DNA of 64,000 nt from Pseudomonadota bacterium (GTDB lineage: Bacteria > Pseudomonadota > Gammaproteobacteria > Ga0077536): the NCBI GenBank assembly GCA_016719885.1, contig JADJYF010000002.1:1-64000 (forward strand), in the 5' to 3' direction. The first letter of the stretch is position 1. Each line of letters opens with the position of its first letter. Both the position numbers and the translations under genes were made by a program. Below, piece after piece: positions 44,562 to 53,210 of this stretch. Under the pieces are notes generated by a model, which worked only from the letters and a program-made list of their open reading frames with translations, did not search any database and had not been told where the DNA came from.

Positions 44562-46355
44562 ATGAATCGAGTGCGCGGCCTGCGGTGCCTGGCGGCGATG
44601 TGGCTGCTGGTGTCCCTCGGCGGCTGTGCGCTGCTGCCGTGGCCGGCCAAACCCGCGCCGGCCGCGCCGCCCCGCGAGACGCCGACCATCAGGCTCGTGG
44701 TGCGCGGCGTCGGTGAGCGACTGGCCACCAATATCCGCGCCCACGTGTCGCTCGCGACTCGCGCCTGCGGCACGCCGAGCGCCTACCTCGGCGCGCTCGC
44801 GCGCCGCGCCGAGGAGGAAACCCAGGACGCGCTGCGCGCCTACGGTTACTACCACGCGAGCGTCAGCACCCGTGTCGGTCAGCGCGGCGATTGCGCGCGC
44901 GTGGTCATCGAGGTCAAGCAAGGGCCGCGGGTGGTGGTGGCCGCGGTCGAGCTCGAGGTGCTCGGCGCGGCGCGCGACGATCAGGGCTTCATGGCGCCGC
45001 TCGCCAGTGTGCCGCTGGTGGTCGGCGCCAACTTGAATCACGACAAGTACACCGCCACCAAGCGCCTGCTGGAAACGCTGGCGCTGGAACGCGGCTATCT
45101 CGCCGGGCGCTTCGTCGAGCATCGCCTGGAAGTGGATGTCGCGCGCAATCTCGCGCACGCGCGTCTGCGCTACGACAGCGGCCCGCGTTATCGGGTCGGC
45201 ACGGTGTCGATAGCGCAGCAGCCGCAGGTGGTGCGCGAAGATCTGGTGCGACGCTTCCTCGACTACAAGCCCGCGCAGCCCTACGAAGGCGAACTCGTCA
45301 CGCGCTTCTACGCCGCGCTGGCCGCCAGCCAGTACTTCGACCAGGTCGACATTCGGCCGCGCCTCGGCGACGCACGCGACGGCGAAGTGCCGGTCGACAT
45401 CCGCCTCACGCCGCGCAAGCGCCACAAGTACGCGGTCGGCGTCGGCGCCTCGACCGACGAAGGCGCGCGCACACGGCTCGCCTATACCAATCGACGCCTC
45501 AACGACGCCGGCCATCGCCTCAACGCCGAGCTGCGCGCGTCGCTGCTCGAGCAGAGCATGTCGGGCGAATACCAGATCCCGCGCGCGCATCCCGCCGATG
45601 AATGGCTGAGCCTGCAGCTCGGCGTGAAGCGCAAGAACGCCGACAACTTCGAAAGTAACGAATCGCAGGTCGGCATCGCCGACACCGTGCGGCGTCCGTT
45701 CGGTATCCTCGAGACGCGTTTCATCCATCTCGATCACCAGGCTTTCGACATCGGCCACGACAACCGCGCGTCGACCCTGCTGATCCCCGGCATGCGCTGG
45801 ACCAAGACCACCACCAACGACGCGCTCTACCCGACGCGCGGCTACAGCGCGAGCTTCGAAGTGCGCGGCGGCTCGGGCGCGATGTTGTCGGACGTGAACT
45901 TCGTGCGCGCGCTGGCCAACGTGCGCGTGGTGCGGGCGCTGGCGCCGCGCTGGCGCGTGCTGGGACGCATCGATGCCGGCGCCAGCTGGGACGACAACTT
46001 CGGCGCCCTGCCGCCCACCGAGCGCTTCTTCGCCGGCGGTGACCTGAGCGTGCGCGGCTATGGCTTCGAGGATCTCGGCCCCGAGGACCGTCGCGGTCGG
46101 GTGATCGGCGGCCGCTACCTCGGCGTGTTCAGCACCGAAATCGAACGCAGCGTGGCACGACGCTGGGCGGTGGCGAGTTTCGTCGACGGTGGCAACGCGT
46201 TTGGCGGCAGCGGTCGCGATACCGGGCTCAAACTCAGCGTCGGCGCCGGACTGCGCTGGCGTTCACCGCTGGGACCGGCGCGTATCGATCTTGCCCATCC
46301 CCTCGACGATGACGTGGTCGTGCGCCTGCACGTACGTATCGGTCCTGACCTGTGA
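44562..46355 (+). CDS. tamA: Omp85-family outer-membrane assembly protein TamA, with a lipobox
   Basis: 597 residues from ATG 44562. Three POTRA-like repeats (about 45-265, e.g. LGAARDDQGFMAPLASVPLV and GPRYRVGTVSIAQQPQVVRE) precede a 16-strand barrel ending DDDVVVRLHVRIGPDL, with barrel marks KYAVGVGASTDEGARTRL and FFAGGDLSVRGYGFEDLGPE (the RGY motif of L6). TamA works with TamB to insert outer-membrane proteins. The signal peptide ends LVSLGGCALLPW, an LGGC lipobox, which would make the N-terminus lipid-modified; this is unusual for a barrel protein. It overlaps the tamB start by 4 bases. Confidence 0.9.
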   Translation: MNRVRGLRCLAAMWLLVSLGGCALLPWPAKPAPAAPPRETPTIRLVVRGVGERLATNIRAHVSLATRACGTPSAYLGALARRAEEETQDALRAYGYYHASVSTRVGQRGDCARVVIEVKQGPRVVVAAVELEVLGAARDDQGFMAPLASVPLVVGANLNHDKYTATKRLLETLALERGYLAGRFVEHRLEVDVARNLAHARLRYDSGPRYRVGTVSIAQQPQVVREDLVRRFLDYKPAQPYEGELVTRFYAALAASQYFDQVDIRPRLGDARDGEVPVDIRLTPRKRHKYAVGVGASTDEGARTRLAYTNRRLNDAGHRLNAELRASLLEQSMSGEYQIPRAHPADEWLSLQLGVKRKNADNFESNESQVGIADTVRRPFGILETRFIHLDHQAFDIGHDNRASTLLIPGMRWTKTTTNDALYPTRGYSASFEVRGGSGAMLSDVNFVRALANVRVVRALAPRWRVLGRIDAGASWDDNFGALPPTERFFAGGDLSVRGYGFEDLGPEDRRGRVIGGRYLGVFSTEIERSVARRWAVASFVDGGNAFGGSGRDTGLKLSVGAGLRWRSPLGPARIDLAHPLDDDVVVRLHVRIGPDL

Positions 46356-47863
46356 TGAACGACGTCACGCCGCGCCCCCCGTCGCCCGTGCCGCGCCGTC
46401 GCCTTGGCGCGCTGGCCTGGCGCCTGCTGGTGGTCGCGCTGGTGTTGGCGGTGCTGGTGACGGTGGGCACCGCGCCCGGCTTGCGCTTCATGCTGCGCGC
46501 CTTGGCGCCGACGCTCGAGTTCAGTGCACTCGAAGGCAGCCTGCTCGATGGCGTAACGCTGCGCGACCTGCGTTTCGTGTCGCCCGCTTTCAAGCTCGCG
46601 GCGGCGGAAGTGTCGGTGGCCGGGCGTGCATCGCTGCATGCCGGCCTTGCGCTGCGCGAAGTGCGCGCGCGGCGCTTGGTGATCGAATTGCCGCTGCGCC
46701 GCGAGGGCGAGGCGCGCAAGGCGGCGCGCATGCCGCTGCCGCTGCGCGTCGATGCGCTGCGCGTGGATGATCTTGCCATCGTGCATGGCGCGCGGCGGTA
46801 CGAGTTCGCGGCGCTCGATGCGGCGTTCGATGCGTCAGCGACAGCTTGGTCCTTGCGCGAATTCGTCCTGCGCGGCGAACGGCAGCGGCTCGACGGTCAC
46901 GCGCATTACCAGGATCACAGGCTGGGCGCGACATTCGAAGGGCGGATGACGACCAGCTCAGGCGAGGCGCGCGCGGTCGCCAAGCTCGACGGTGCACTCG
47001 ATGCGCTGCGCGTCGAACTCGAGCTGCGCGCGCCGCTGGCGCTCGGCGTGCGCGGTGAACTCGACGCGCTGGCGACGCCGCCACGCTTCAAGGGCGCGCT
47101 CACGGCCAGCGTGCCCACCCTCGGCGCGTTGCGTGGCGAGCTCGACGGCGACCTCGGCCAGGCACGGCTGCGCCTGGAGGCGCCGCTCGCGGGCGCGGCG
47201 CCGGCGCTGCGCGATGCGGCGCTGGATCTCTACCTCAAGCGTCGCGACGACGGCGTCGAGGCCGCGCTCACCTGGCAGGTAGGCCAGGCGCCGCGACTGC
47301 AAGGCAACGGCGAACTGCGCTGGCAGGACGGCGGCCTGCGCGTGGCGCTGGACAGCGTCGCGCCGACGGTGGGCGTGCGTGCGCGCCTGCTGCCGGCCGC
47401 GAACGGGGCGCAGCTCGGCGCGCGCCTCCATTGGCAGGATCTCGCCGTGCCGGTGGCCGGCGCGATGCGCAGCAGCGGCGCGCTCAAAGTGCGTGGCACA
47501 CTCGACGCGCTGTTCGTCAGCGGCGCGCTGCGCGGCCGCGATACCGGCTTCGGCGATGTCAGCGCCAGTCTGCATGGCCACTGGCAGGGCAAGGCCTTCG
47601 AACTCGGGCAACTCGAGGCGCATGTGCTCGACGGCAAGGTGCATGCACGTGGCAGCTTTCGACTGGCGGCAGCAGGCCTGCGCGCGCCTGGCCTTCGATT
47701 TCCGTCGCCTCGACTTCGGCCAGTTCGACGCGGCATGGGCCAGCCGTCTCGAGGGACTCGGGCGTGCTCATGCCTGTCGCGGCGACGGCGGCTGGCTGGG
47801 CGGGCTGGCCTTGCAACAACTCGGCGGGCGCTGGCGCGAGCAGCCGCTCAGCGCGCGCGCTGA
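46352..47863 (+). CDS. tamB: TamB translocation/assembly protein, 5' segment of a frameshifted gene
   Basis: The frame starts 4 bases inside tamA (ATGA). It has an N-terminal transmembrane helix (LAWRLLVVALVLAVLVTVG) and then the beta-rich, repeat-like AsmA/TamB sequence (LEFSALEGSLLDGVTLRDLR). True TamB sequence runs to about 47656; a TTT where TT is expected at 47657 shifts the frame, and the rest to 47863 is an out-of-frame tail. TamB spans the periplasm as a hydrophobic groove for lipid transfer or outer-membrane assembly with TamA. Confidence 0.85.
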   Translation: MMNDVTPRPPSPVPRRRLGALAWRLLVVALVLAVLVTVGTAPGLRFMLRALAPTLEFSALEGSLLDGVTLRDLRFVSPAFKLAAAEVSVAGRASLHAGLALREVRARRLVIELPLRREGEARKAARMPLPLRVDALRVDDLAIVHGARRYEFAALDAAFDASATAWSLREFVLRGERQRLDGHAHYQDHRLGATFEGRMTTSSGEARAVAKLDGALDALRVELELRAPLALGVRGELDALATPPRFKGALTASVPTLGALRGELDGDLGQARLRLEAPLAGAAPALRDAALDLYLKRRDDGVEAALTWQVGQAPRLQGNGELRWQDGGLRVALDSVAPTVGVRARLLPAANGAQLGARLHWQDLAVPVAGAMRSSGALKVRGTLDALFVSGALRGRDTGFGDVSASLHGHWQGKAFELGQLEAHVLDGKVHARGSFRLAAAGLRAPGLRFPSPRLRPVRRGMGQPSRGTRACSCLSRRRRLAGRAGLATTRRALARAAAQRAR

Positions 47864-47973
47864 ACTGCAGCACGACGCCAGGGTGACGACGCTGCGCGAG
47901 TTCGAGCTACGGCTCGCCGGCAATACGCTTACTGCCAATCTCGAGCTCGGTGAGCGGCTGAGCGGGCGCTTCA
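47658..47973 (+). pseudogene. tamB: TamB middle segment, in a third frame
   Basis: From FDWRQQACARLAFDFRRLDF at 47658 to LTANLELGERLSGRF at about 47972 the TamB sequence continues in the next frame. It has no start codon of its own. A second +1 change near 47973 joins it to the 3' segment (ALQAPKLSVVLPSLAG). Confidence 0.75.
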
Positions 47974-47997
47974 GCGCTGCAGGCGCCCAAGCTGTCC

Positions 47998-50364
47998 GTG
48001 GTGTTGCCCTCGCTGGCCGGCAGTCTCGATGCCGACGGTGTGGTGGGCGGCACGCGCGTCGCGCCGTCGCTGCGCGCCACGGTCGCCGGCAGCGGCTTGA
48101 GCGTCGCCGCCTGGCGCGCCAAGGGCGTCAGCGCCGACATCGATGTCGATGCGGCGCGCCTCGATGCCTCGCACGTGTCGGCCAGCTTGCGTGAGGTCAT
48201 GCACGGCGCCCGTCCGCTCGGCGAGCTGACGCTGCAAGGACGGGGCAGCCTGCACAGCCATGCGCTGTCGCTGGCGGTGCACGGCAAGACCCTCGACGCC
48301 GAACTCGAAGCCCAGGGCGCGTGGCAGGCGCCGCGCTGGGCGGGCAGCGTCACGCGGCTCTCGCTCGCGCCGCCGCGCGTCGGCGAGTGGCAGCTCGAAA
48401 GCCCGGCGGCGCTGGCCTGGCAGCGGGGTGACGCGATGCTGGGCCCGGCCTGCCTGCTGCGGGAACGCGCGCGCCTGTGCCTCGACGTGCCGCGCTGGAA
48501 TGCCGCCAGCGGCGCGGCGGCGCTGACCTTGACGGGCCTGCCGCTGTCGCTGGCGCGCGCCTGGATGCCGAGCACGCTCCTGCCCAGCGGTACCGTGATG
48601 GCCGAGGCCAGGCTCGAGCGTGCCGACGGCGCGTGGCGTGGCGACGGCGAGGTACGTGTCGAGCGCGGCCGTGTGCGCTACCGCGGGCCGACGCGCGCGC
48701 TGGAGGAACTGCCGCTGCGCGATGCGCGGGCGAGTTTCAGCATCGATGAGGAACGTCTGCGCGCCAACGCCGCGCTGGCGCTCGGCCAGTGGCTCAGCGC
48801 CGAGGGCCGGCTCGATGCGGCGCTCGCCGCGCAGGGCGCGGTGGTGGGCGAGCTCGAGGCCGAGCTGTCGGACATCCATTGGTTGGAAGAATTCTGGCCG
48901 GAGCTCGGCGGCAGCAGCGGCGCGGCGCAGCTTCGCGCCAGTCTGCGCGGTCCGCGCGACGCGGCGCAATTCGACGGCACGCTGCGCCTCGCGTCCGGCT
49001 CGCTCCTGCTGCCGCGTTTCGGCACGCAACTCGGCCAGCTCGAGGTGGCGGCGCAGGGCGTGCTTGGTCAGCCCGTGACGCTGCGCGGTGAAGCACGACT
49101 CGGCAGCGGCACCTTGAGCATGGACGGCGAGTTCCATGCCCGCGACGCGGCCGGCCCGCGCGCGGTAATGCATCTGCGCGGCAGCGAACTCGCCCTGGTG
49201 CGCCTGCCCGACATCGAAGCGGATGCCGCGCCCGACCTGACCATGACCCTGGCGCCCGGCCTGCTCGGGCTCGATGGCCAGGTGACGTGGTCGCGCGTGC
49301 AGATCCTGATGCCGGCCTTGCCGGAGCGGGCAGTGGCGACTTCCAGCGACGTGGTGCTGGTCAATGGTGGCGATGCGCAAGGCGTGGCACCGCCGCGGCC
49401 GCGCTGGTTCGTCGATACGCTGGCCGCCGATCTCGACCTGACGCTGGGCGACGAAGTCGCACTGGCGGCGGCGGGACTCGACGCCAAGCTCAACGGCGCG
49501 GTGCATTGGCGCAAGCCGCGCGGTGAGGAACGCGGCAGCGGGCGCGGTGGCCTCAATGTCGTCGATGGCCATTACAAGGCCTATGGCCAGGAGCTCAAGA
49601 TCCAACGCGGCGCCTTGATCTTCGATGGCGCAATCGACAATCCAGCGTTGGAAGTGCGGGCCATCCGCGCCGATCTCGAAGACGTGGTTGCCGGTGTACG
49701 CGTGACCGGCACGCTGCGCATGCCGAAGTTCGCGCTGTTCGCCGAGCCCAGCCTGCCGGACGCCGAGGTGCTGTCCTATCTCGTCACCGGCCACGCGCTG
49801 GCCAATGCCTCGTCGGGCGAAGCGGGCGTGATCGCGCGCGCGGCCCTGAGCCTCGGCGCCGATCGCGCCGCGCTCGTCACCAGCCAGTTGAGCAACCTGT
49901 TCGCGCTCGACGAATTCGGCATCAATCCCGGCAAGACCGCGCGCACCTCGTCGATCGTCGCCGGCAAGCGCCTGACGCCCAAGCTCACGGTGCGCTCGGA
50001 GTTCAATCCCTTCGAGCGCGTGTGGACCTTCTTTCTCAATTACAAGCTGACGCCGCGTTGGAGCGTGGAAGCCCAGACCGGTGCGGGGCAGGGCGCCGAC
50101 CTCATCTACAGCGTCGAACGCGACAGCTTGAGAGCGGCGCCGAGCCGCTCAAGCGAGACCCGGCACCGCGTCCTTCATCGCCTTGATCGGCGCCTGGTCC
50201 AGCGCGCGCTGAAAGGCGGGCCGCGCAGCGAGGCGCGCGTAATAGGCTTCGAGCGACGGCAGTCCGTCGATGCCGATCAGCTCGCGGGCGAGATGCACGC
50301 TGTAGCCGACCGCGGTGTCGACCGCGCTGAAGCCGCTGGCGAGCAGGTAGTCGCGCCCCTGTAG
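47998..50364 (+). CDS. tamB: TamB translocation/assembly protein, 3' segment of a frameshifted gene
   Basis: This segment carries the rest of the beta-rich region and the C-terminal DUF490/TamB domain: FYGIN-like LDEFGINPGKTARTSSIVAG, KRLTPKLTVRSEFNPFERVW and the usual last stretch GAGQGADLIYSVERD at 50124. Family members end at about this point. Here the frame runs on for 80 codons across the opposite-strand GST gene. A +1 shift at 50125 would give an immediate TGA at 50129-50131, so a third base insertion is the simplest reading. The intact protein would be about 1260 residues. Confidence 0.85.
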   Translation: MVLPSLAGSLDADGVVGGTRVAPSLRATVAGSGLSVAAWRAKGVSADIDVDAARLDASHVSASLREVMHGARPLGELTLQGRGSLHSHALSLAVHGKTLDAELEAQGAWQAPRWAGSVTRLSLAPPRVGEWQLESPAALAWQRGDAMLGPACLLRERARLCLDVPRWNAASGAAALTLTGLPLSLARAWMPSTLLPSGTVMAEARLERADGAWRGDGEVRVERGRVRYRGPTRALEELPLRDARASFSIDEERLRANAALALGQWLSAEGRLDAALAAQGAVVGELEAELSDIHWLEEFWPELGGSSGAAQLRASLRGPRDAAQFDGTLRLASGSLLLPRFGTQLGQLEVAAQGVLGQPVTLRGEARLGSGTLSMDGEFHARDAAGPRAVMHLRGSELALVRLPDIEADAAPDLTMTLAPGLLGLDGQVTWSRVQILMPALPERAVATSSDVVLVNGGDAQGVAPPRPRWFVDTLAADLDLTLGDEVALAAAGLDAKLNGAVHWRKPRGEERGSGRGGLNVVDGHYKAYGQELKIQRGALIFDGAIDNPALEVRAIRADLEDVVAGVRVTGTLRMPKFALFAEPSLPDAEVLSYLVTGHALANASSGEAGVIARAALSLGADRAALVTSQLSNLFALDEFGINPGKTARTSSIVAGKRLTPKLTVRSEFNPFERVWTFFLNYKLTPRWSVEAQTGAGQGADLIYSVERDSLRAAPSRSSETRHRVLHRLDRRLVQRALKGGPRSEARVIGFERRQSVDADQLAGEMHAVADRGVDRAEAAGEQVVAPL

Positions 50365-50799
50365 CGCCTGCGCCAGGACTTCCAGCGCTTTGCGCAGGCG
50401 CCGCGATTCGAGCTTGATCACCACCATCGAGCGATCGGCCGGCGCCACGAACACCTGCTGCTGCACCAGGGAGGCGCCGTGCACGGCGACGGTCTCGGCA
50501 TAGTGCAGCCATTGCAGCCAGGGCGTGCGCTCGGCATGGCCCGGCGCACGGTGCAGGACGCCCGCCGCGTCGTAGCGTTCGCACAGGTACTGGCAGATCG
50601 CGCCGGACTCGAACAGCGTGACATCGCCATCGACCAGGCACGGCACGCGACCGAGCGGCGAGATGGCGAGGTATTCCGGTGTGCGCAGGGCCGCCATGGA
50701 AAAGCCCAGCGTCACCAGTTCAAATTCCAGGCCCAGTTCGTGCAGCAGCCACACGCTGCGCATGGAGCGGGCGCCGGCGCAGTGGTAGAGCTTGCGCAT
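50149..50799 (-). CDS. Glutathione S-transferase family protein
   Basis: 216 residues. The N-terminal thioredoxin-fold domain has LYHCAGARSMRSVWLLHELG (active-site Ser/Arg region), the RVPCLVDGDVTLFESGAICQ segment with the cis-Pro and the glutathione-binding ES motif. The all-alpha C-terminal domain follows (LLASGFSAVDTAVGYSVHLA with the N-capping S/D). Function within the family cannot be set. It is convergent with tamB and divergent from the SDR gene (112-bp shared upstream region). Confidence 0.9.
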   Translation of the reverse strand: MRKLYHCAGARSMRSVWLLHELGLEFELVTLGFSMAALRTPEYLAISPLGRVPCLVDGDVTLFESGAICQYLCERYDAAGVLHRAPGHAERTPWLQWLHYAETVAVHGASLVQQQVFVAPADRSMVVIKLESRRLRKALEVLAQALQGRDYLLASGFSAVDTAVGYSVHLARELIGIDGLPSLEAYYARLAARPAFQRALDQAPIKAMKDAVPGLA

Positions 50800-50911
50800 C
50801 AGTCATTCCTCGAAAAGCGGACGGGGATCGGTACTCTCGGTGGGGGCGAGGTTATAGCATGCGCGCTGGCGGCGACAGCGGGTGCGCCGCATCCATCGCG
50901 GGGAGTAAAGC

Positions 50912-51694
50912 ATGGGAACACGACTGGCCGGCAAGACGGCGCTCATCACCGGCGGCAGCCGCGGCATCGGGCGCGCCATCGCCGAGGCGTTCGCCGCCGA
51001 AGGCTGCGCGCTGGTGCTCAATGCGCGCGATGGCGCGCGCCTGGCCGACACCGCGGCCGAGATTGCCGCCGCTTATGGCGTGCGCGTCACGCCGCTGGCC
51101 TGTGACATCACGCGCCGCGACGACGTGTTCGCGATGGTGGCGGCGGCCGAGGCGGCGGCGCCGCTTGACATCCTGGTCAACAACGCCGGCATCCACATCG
51201 CCGCGCGCTTCATCGATTACAGCTTCGAAGATTTCCAGCGCATCATGGAAAGCAACGTCTACAGCCTGTTCCATGTCACCCAGGCGGTGCTGCCGGCGAT
51301 GATGGCGCGCGGCCACGGGCGGGTCATCAACCTCGCCTCCAGCGCCGGCAAGTGGGGCTCGCGCAATCAGAGCGCCTACAACGCGTCCAAGCACGCGGTG
51401 GTCGGCCTGACGCGCTGCCTGGGCCTGGAAATGGCGCCTTACAACGTGCTGGTCAACGCCATCTGTCCTTGGGTGGTCGAGACCGATATGCTGCGCGACT
51501 TCATGAGCGGCCATGCCGCCGCGCTGGGCAGCGACGCCGAGGCGGTGATGGACCGCCTCAAGGCCTCGGTGCCGCTGCAGCGCTGGATCCAGCCTGCCGA
51601 GGTGGCGGGCCTGGCGCTGTACCTGGCCTCCGACGAAGCGAGCTACATCAACGGCCAGGCGTGGGCGGTCGATGGCGGCTATACGATGATTTGA
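50912..51694 (+). CDS. Short-chain dehydrogenase/reductase, 3-oxoacyl-ACP reductase type
   Basis: 260 residues. The NAD(P) loop is ITGGSRGIGRAIAEAF, followed by NNAGIHIAA, a catalytic Ser region NLASSAGKWGS and Tyr/Lys in SAYNASKHAVVGLTR; DGGYTMI ends the chain. It is of the FabG-like classical group, oxidising or reducing a hydroxyl/keto pair on an unknown substrate. GGGGAGTAAAGC precedes ATG 50912. The SET-domain gene follows after 64 bp on the same strand. Confidence 0.9.
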   Translation: MGTRLAGKTALITGGSRGIGRAIAEAFAAEGCALVLNARDGARLADTAAEIAAAYGVRVTPLACDITRRDDVFAMVAAAEAAAPLDILVNNAGIHIAARFIDYSFEDFQRIMESNVYSLFHVTQAVLPAMMARGHGRVINLASSAGKWGSRNQSAYNASKHAVVGLTRCLGLEMAPYNVLVNAICPWVVETDMLRDFMSGHAAALGSDAEAVMDRLKASVPLQRWIQPAEVAGLALYLASDEASYINGQAWAVDGGYTMI

Positions 51695-51758
51695 TGGCGA
51701 TGATCGGACGGTGGACCGTCGAGGTGAAAAGGTTCTTGATGAAGGATGACAGCAGCAA

Positions 51759-52259
51759 ATGACGCGCTTCCCGCAGGTCGAAGTACGGGCCTCCCATGGC
51801 GGTCATGGTGTATTTGTATTGGAGCCGGTAACGGCCGGCACACGCATCCTCGAATTCGTCGGCCCGCGCGTCGGACGTGAGGAAGTCGAGCGCGCCGCGG
51901 CGGCCGGCATGGGCGACGGTTTCCTGCAGATCGGCGCCGACGAGTTCTACGCCTTGTCCGGCGGGCCGGACGACTTCGTCAATCACTCCTGCGCCGCCAA
52001 TACCCATATCCGCTGCGTCGATGGCCAGTACTTCCTGGTCGCGAGTCGCGACATCGCGCGCGGTGACGAACTGTATTTCGATTACGGCATCACGCAAATC
52101 GCGTTTCCGTTTCGATTCCACTGCCTGTGCGGCGCCGCCAACTGCCGCGGCCCGATAGGCAACTACGACGAGGTGCCGGTCGCCCTGATGGACGACTACC
52201 TGGCGCGCGGCATGGTGCCGCCGCATGTCGAGGCGGCGCTGCACGGCGACCCGGTCTGA
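51759..52259 (+). CDS. SET-domain protein-lysine methyltransferase
   Basis: 166 residues made up almost only of a SET domain. The start SHGGHGVFVLEPVTAGTRIL, the NHSC motif in DDFVNHSCAANTHIR, the ELYFDYG motif and a cysteine-rich post-SET-like CLCGAANCRGPIGNYDE are all visible, so S-adenosylmethionine binding and lysine methylation are plausible. Such short SET proteins are best known in eukaryotes but are scattered in bacteria. The target protein is unknown. The gene lies 64 bp behind the SDR gene. A REP-like repeat follows. Confidence 0.88.
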   Translation: MTRFPQVEVRASHGGHGVFVLEPVTAGTRILEFVGPRVGREEVERAAAAGMGDGFLQIGADEFYALSGGPDDFVNHSCAANTHIRCVDGQYFLVASRDIARGDELYFDYGITQIAFPFRFHCLCGAANCRGPIGNYDEVPVALMDDYLARGMVPPHVEAALHGDPV

Positions 52260-52345
52260 GCCGGGCGACCGTCGGCGCCGACGCATCGCCTTGCCCGGAC
52301 AGGCGTTCACGATACGTCGGCGCGACGGTCATTGCCGGGTTTTCT

Positions 52346-52382
52346 GTGGGTCAGGCTTCAGTCTGACGTTCCGGGACCCACG
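52346..52382. repeat. REP-like repeat family 1, single copy with partial mate
   Basis: GTGGGTCAGGCTTCAGTCTG followed by ACGTT (52346-52370) matches the unit near 27.5 kb. A short inverted remnant, GGGACCCACG (52373-52382), follows directly, as if the second copy had been lost. It sits between convergent genes. Confidence 0.75.
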
Positions 52383-52399
52383 ATAAAATTCCGGCCGGC

Positions 52400-53128
52400 T
52401 CAATCCCAGCTCATGGTCTCTAGATAATCGCGCAGCTGGCCGGCGGTCTTGAACTTGCACAGTATCAATGACCGCTTCAAGCCGCAGCAGATGGCTTTGA
52501 CCTCGGCGCGCTGATGGGCATAGCGGCGCGCGCCGCCCAGCACGTCGTAGAACATGCGCACGAGATCGAGCACGTCGCCCTGGATGTTCTCGTGCTTGGG
52601 TGCGCCCCACTGGTACATGTCGATGAGCTTCAACTGGTAGCCGAGACCGTGGCGGCGCACGATCACGTTCTCGGTATGGAGATCGCCATGGTATTCGCGC
52701 GCCATGTGGATGTCGGCGATGCCGGTGGCGAGCGCATGCAGCAGGTGCAGCGCTTCGAAGGGCTGCAGCACATGGCCGGGCTGGCGCTTGACCCAGTGTT
52801 CGAGTAGTTCGCCCTCGACGAATTCCGACACCAGCACCGTCACGCGCTGGCCGGCGAACTCCATCACATCCTGGGTGTAGTACTGGATCAGCACCGCGCA
52901 GTGCCGCAGCTTGTGCAGTTTCAGCGCGTAGCGGCGCGCCGCGGCGTTGCGGCGGTTGCGATGGGGAAAGAACAGCTTGGCGGCGCGTTCGATGCCGGTG
53001 CCGACCTCGACTATCTTGTAGACCTCGCCTTCCCAGCCACGGCCCAGCAGCGACACCACCCGGTACTTGCCGGCGATGACGTAACCCGGTTCGAAGTCGA
53101 AGCTTTCGATGCGTGACGCACCGCTCAT
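52400..53128 (-). CDS. Small protein kinase-like protein
   Basis: 242 residues from ATG 53128 (MSGASRIESFDFEPGYVI). Eukaryotic-type kinase marks are present: glycine loop LLGRGWEGEVYKI, an ATP-lysine in RAAKLFFPHR, the catalytic loop EYHGDLHTENVIVRRHG (His-Gly-Asp with Asn five residues on), and LKLIDMYQWG in place of DFG. The metal Asp is kept but Phe-Gly are not, and the C-lobe is short, so it resembles RIO/APH-type small kinases. The substrate could be protein or a small molecule. The frame upstream of ATG 53128 runs into REP sequence and was not used. Confidence 0.8.
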   Translation of the reverse strand: MSGASRIESFDFEPGYVIAGKYRVVSLLGRGWEGEVYKIVEVGTGIERAAKLFFPHRNRRNAAARRYALKLHKLRHCAVLIQYYTQDVMEFAGQRVTVLVSEFVEGELLEHWVKRQPGHVLQPFEALHLLHALATGIADIHMAREYHGDLHTENVIVRRHGLGYQLKLIDMYQWGAPKHENIQGDVLDLVRMFYDVLGGARRYAHQRAEVKAICCGLKRSLILCKFKTAGQLRDYLETMSWD

Positions 53129-53143
53129 GGTGTGCCGTCCCCC

Positions 53144-53210
53144 TGTAGGTGCGAATTTATTCGCACATTGCGCTGACGTCGACCGCTGTGCGAAGGAATT
53201 CGCGCCTACA
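53144..53210. repeat. REP-like repeat family 2, inverted pair
   Basis: TGTAGGTGCGAATTTATTCG plus CACA (53144-53167) faces TGTGCGAAGGAATTCGCGCC plus TACA (53187-53210) across 19 bases. It fills the gap between the hydrolase and the kinase-like gene on the minus strand, and its right arm contains the TAG stop codon (53206-53208) of the hydrolase gene. Confidence 0.85.
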
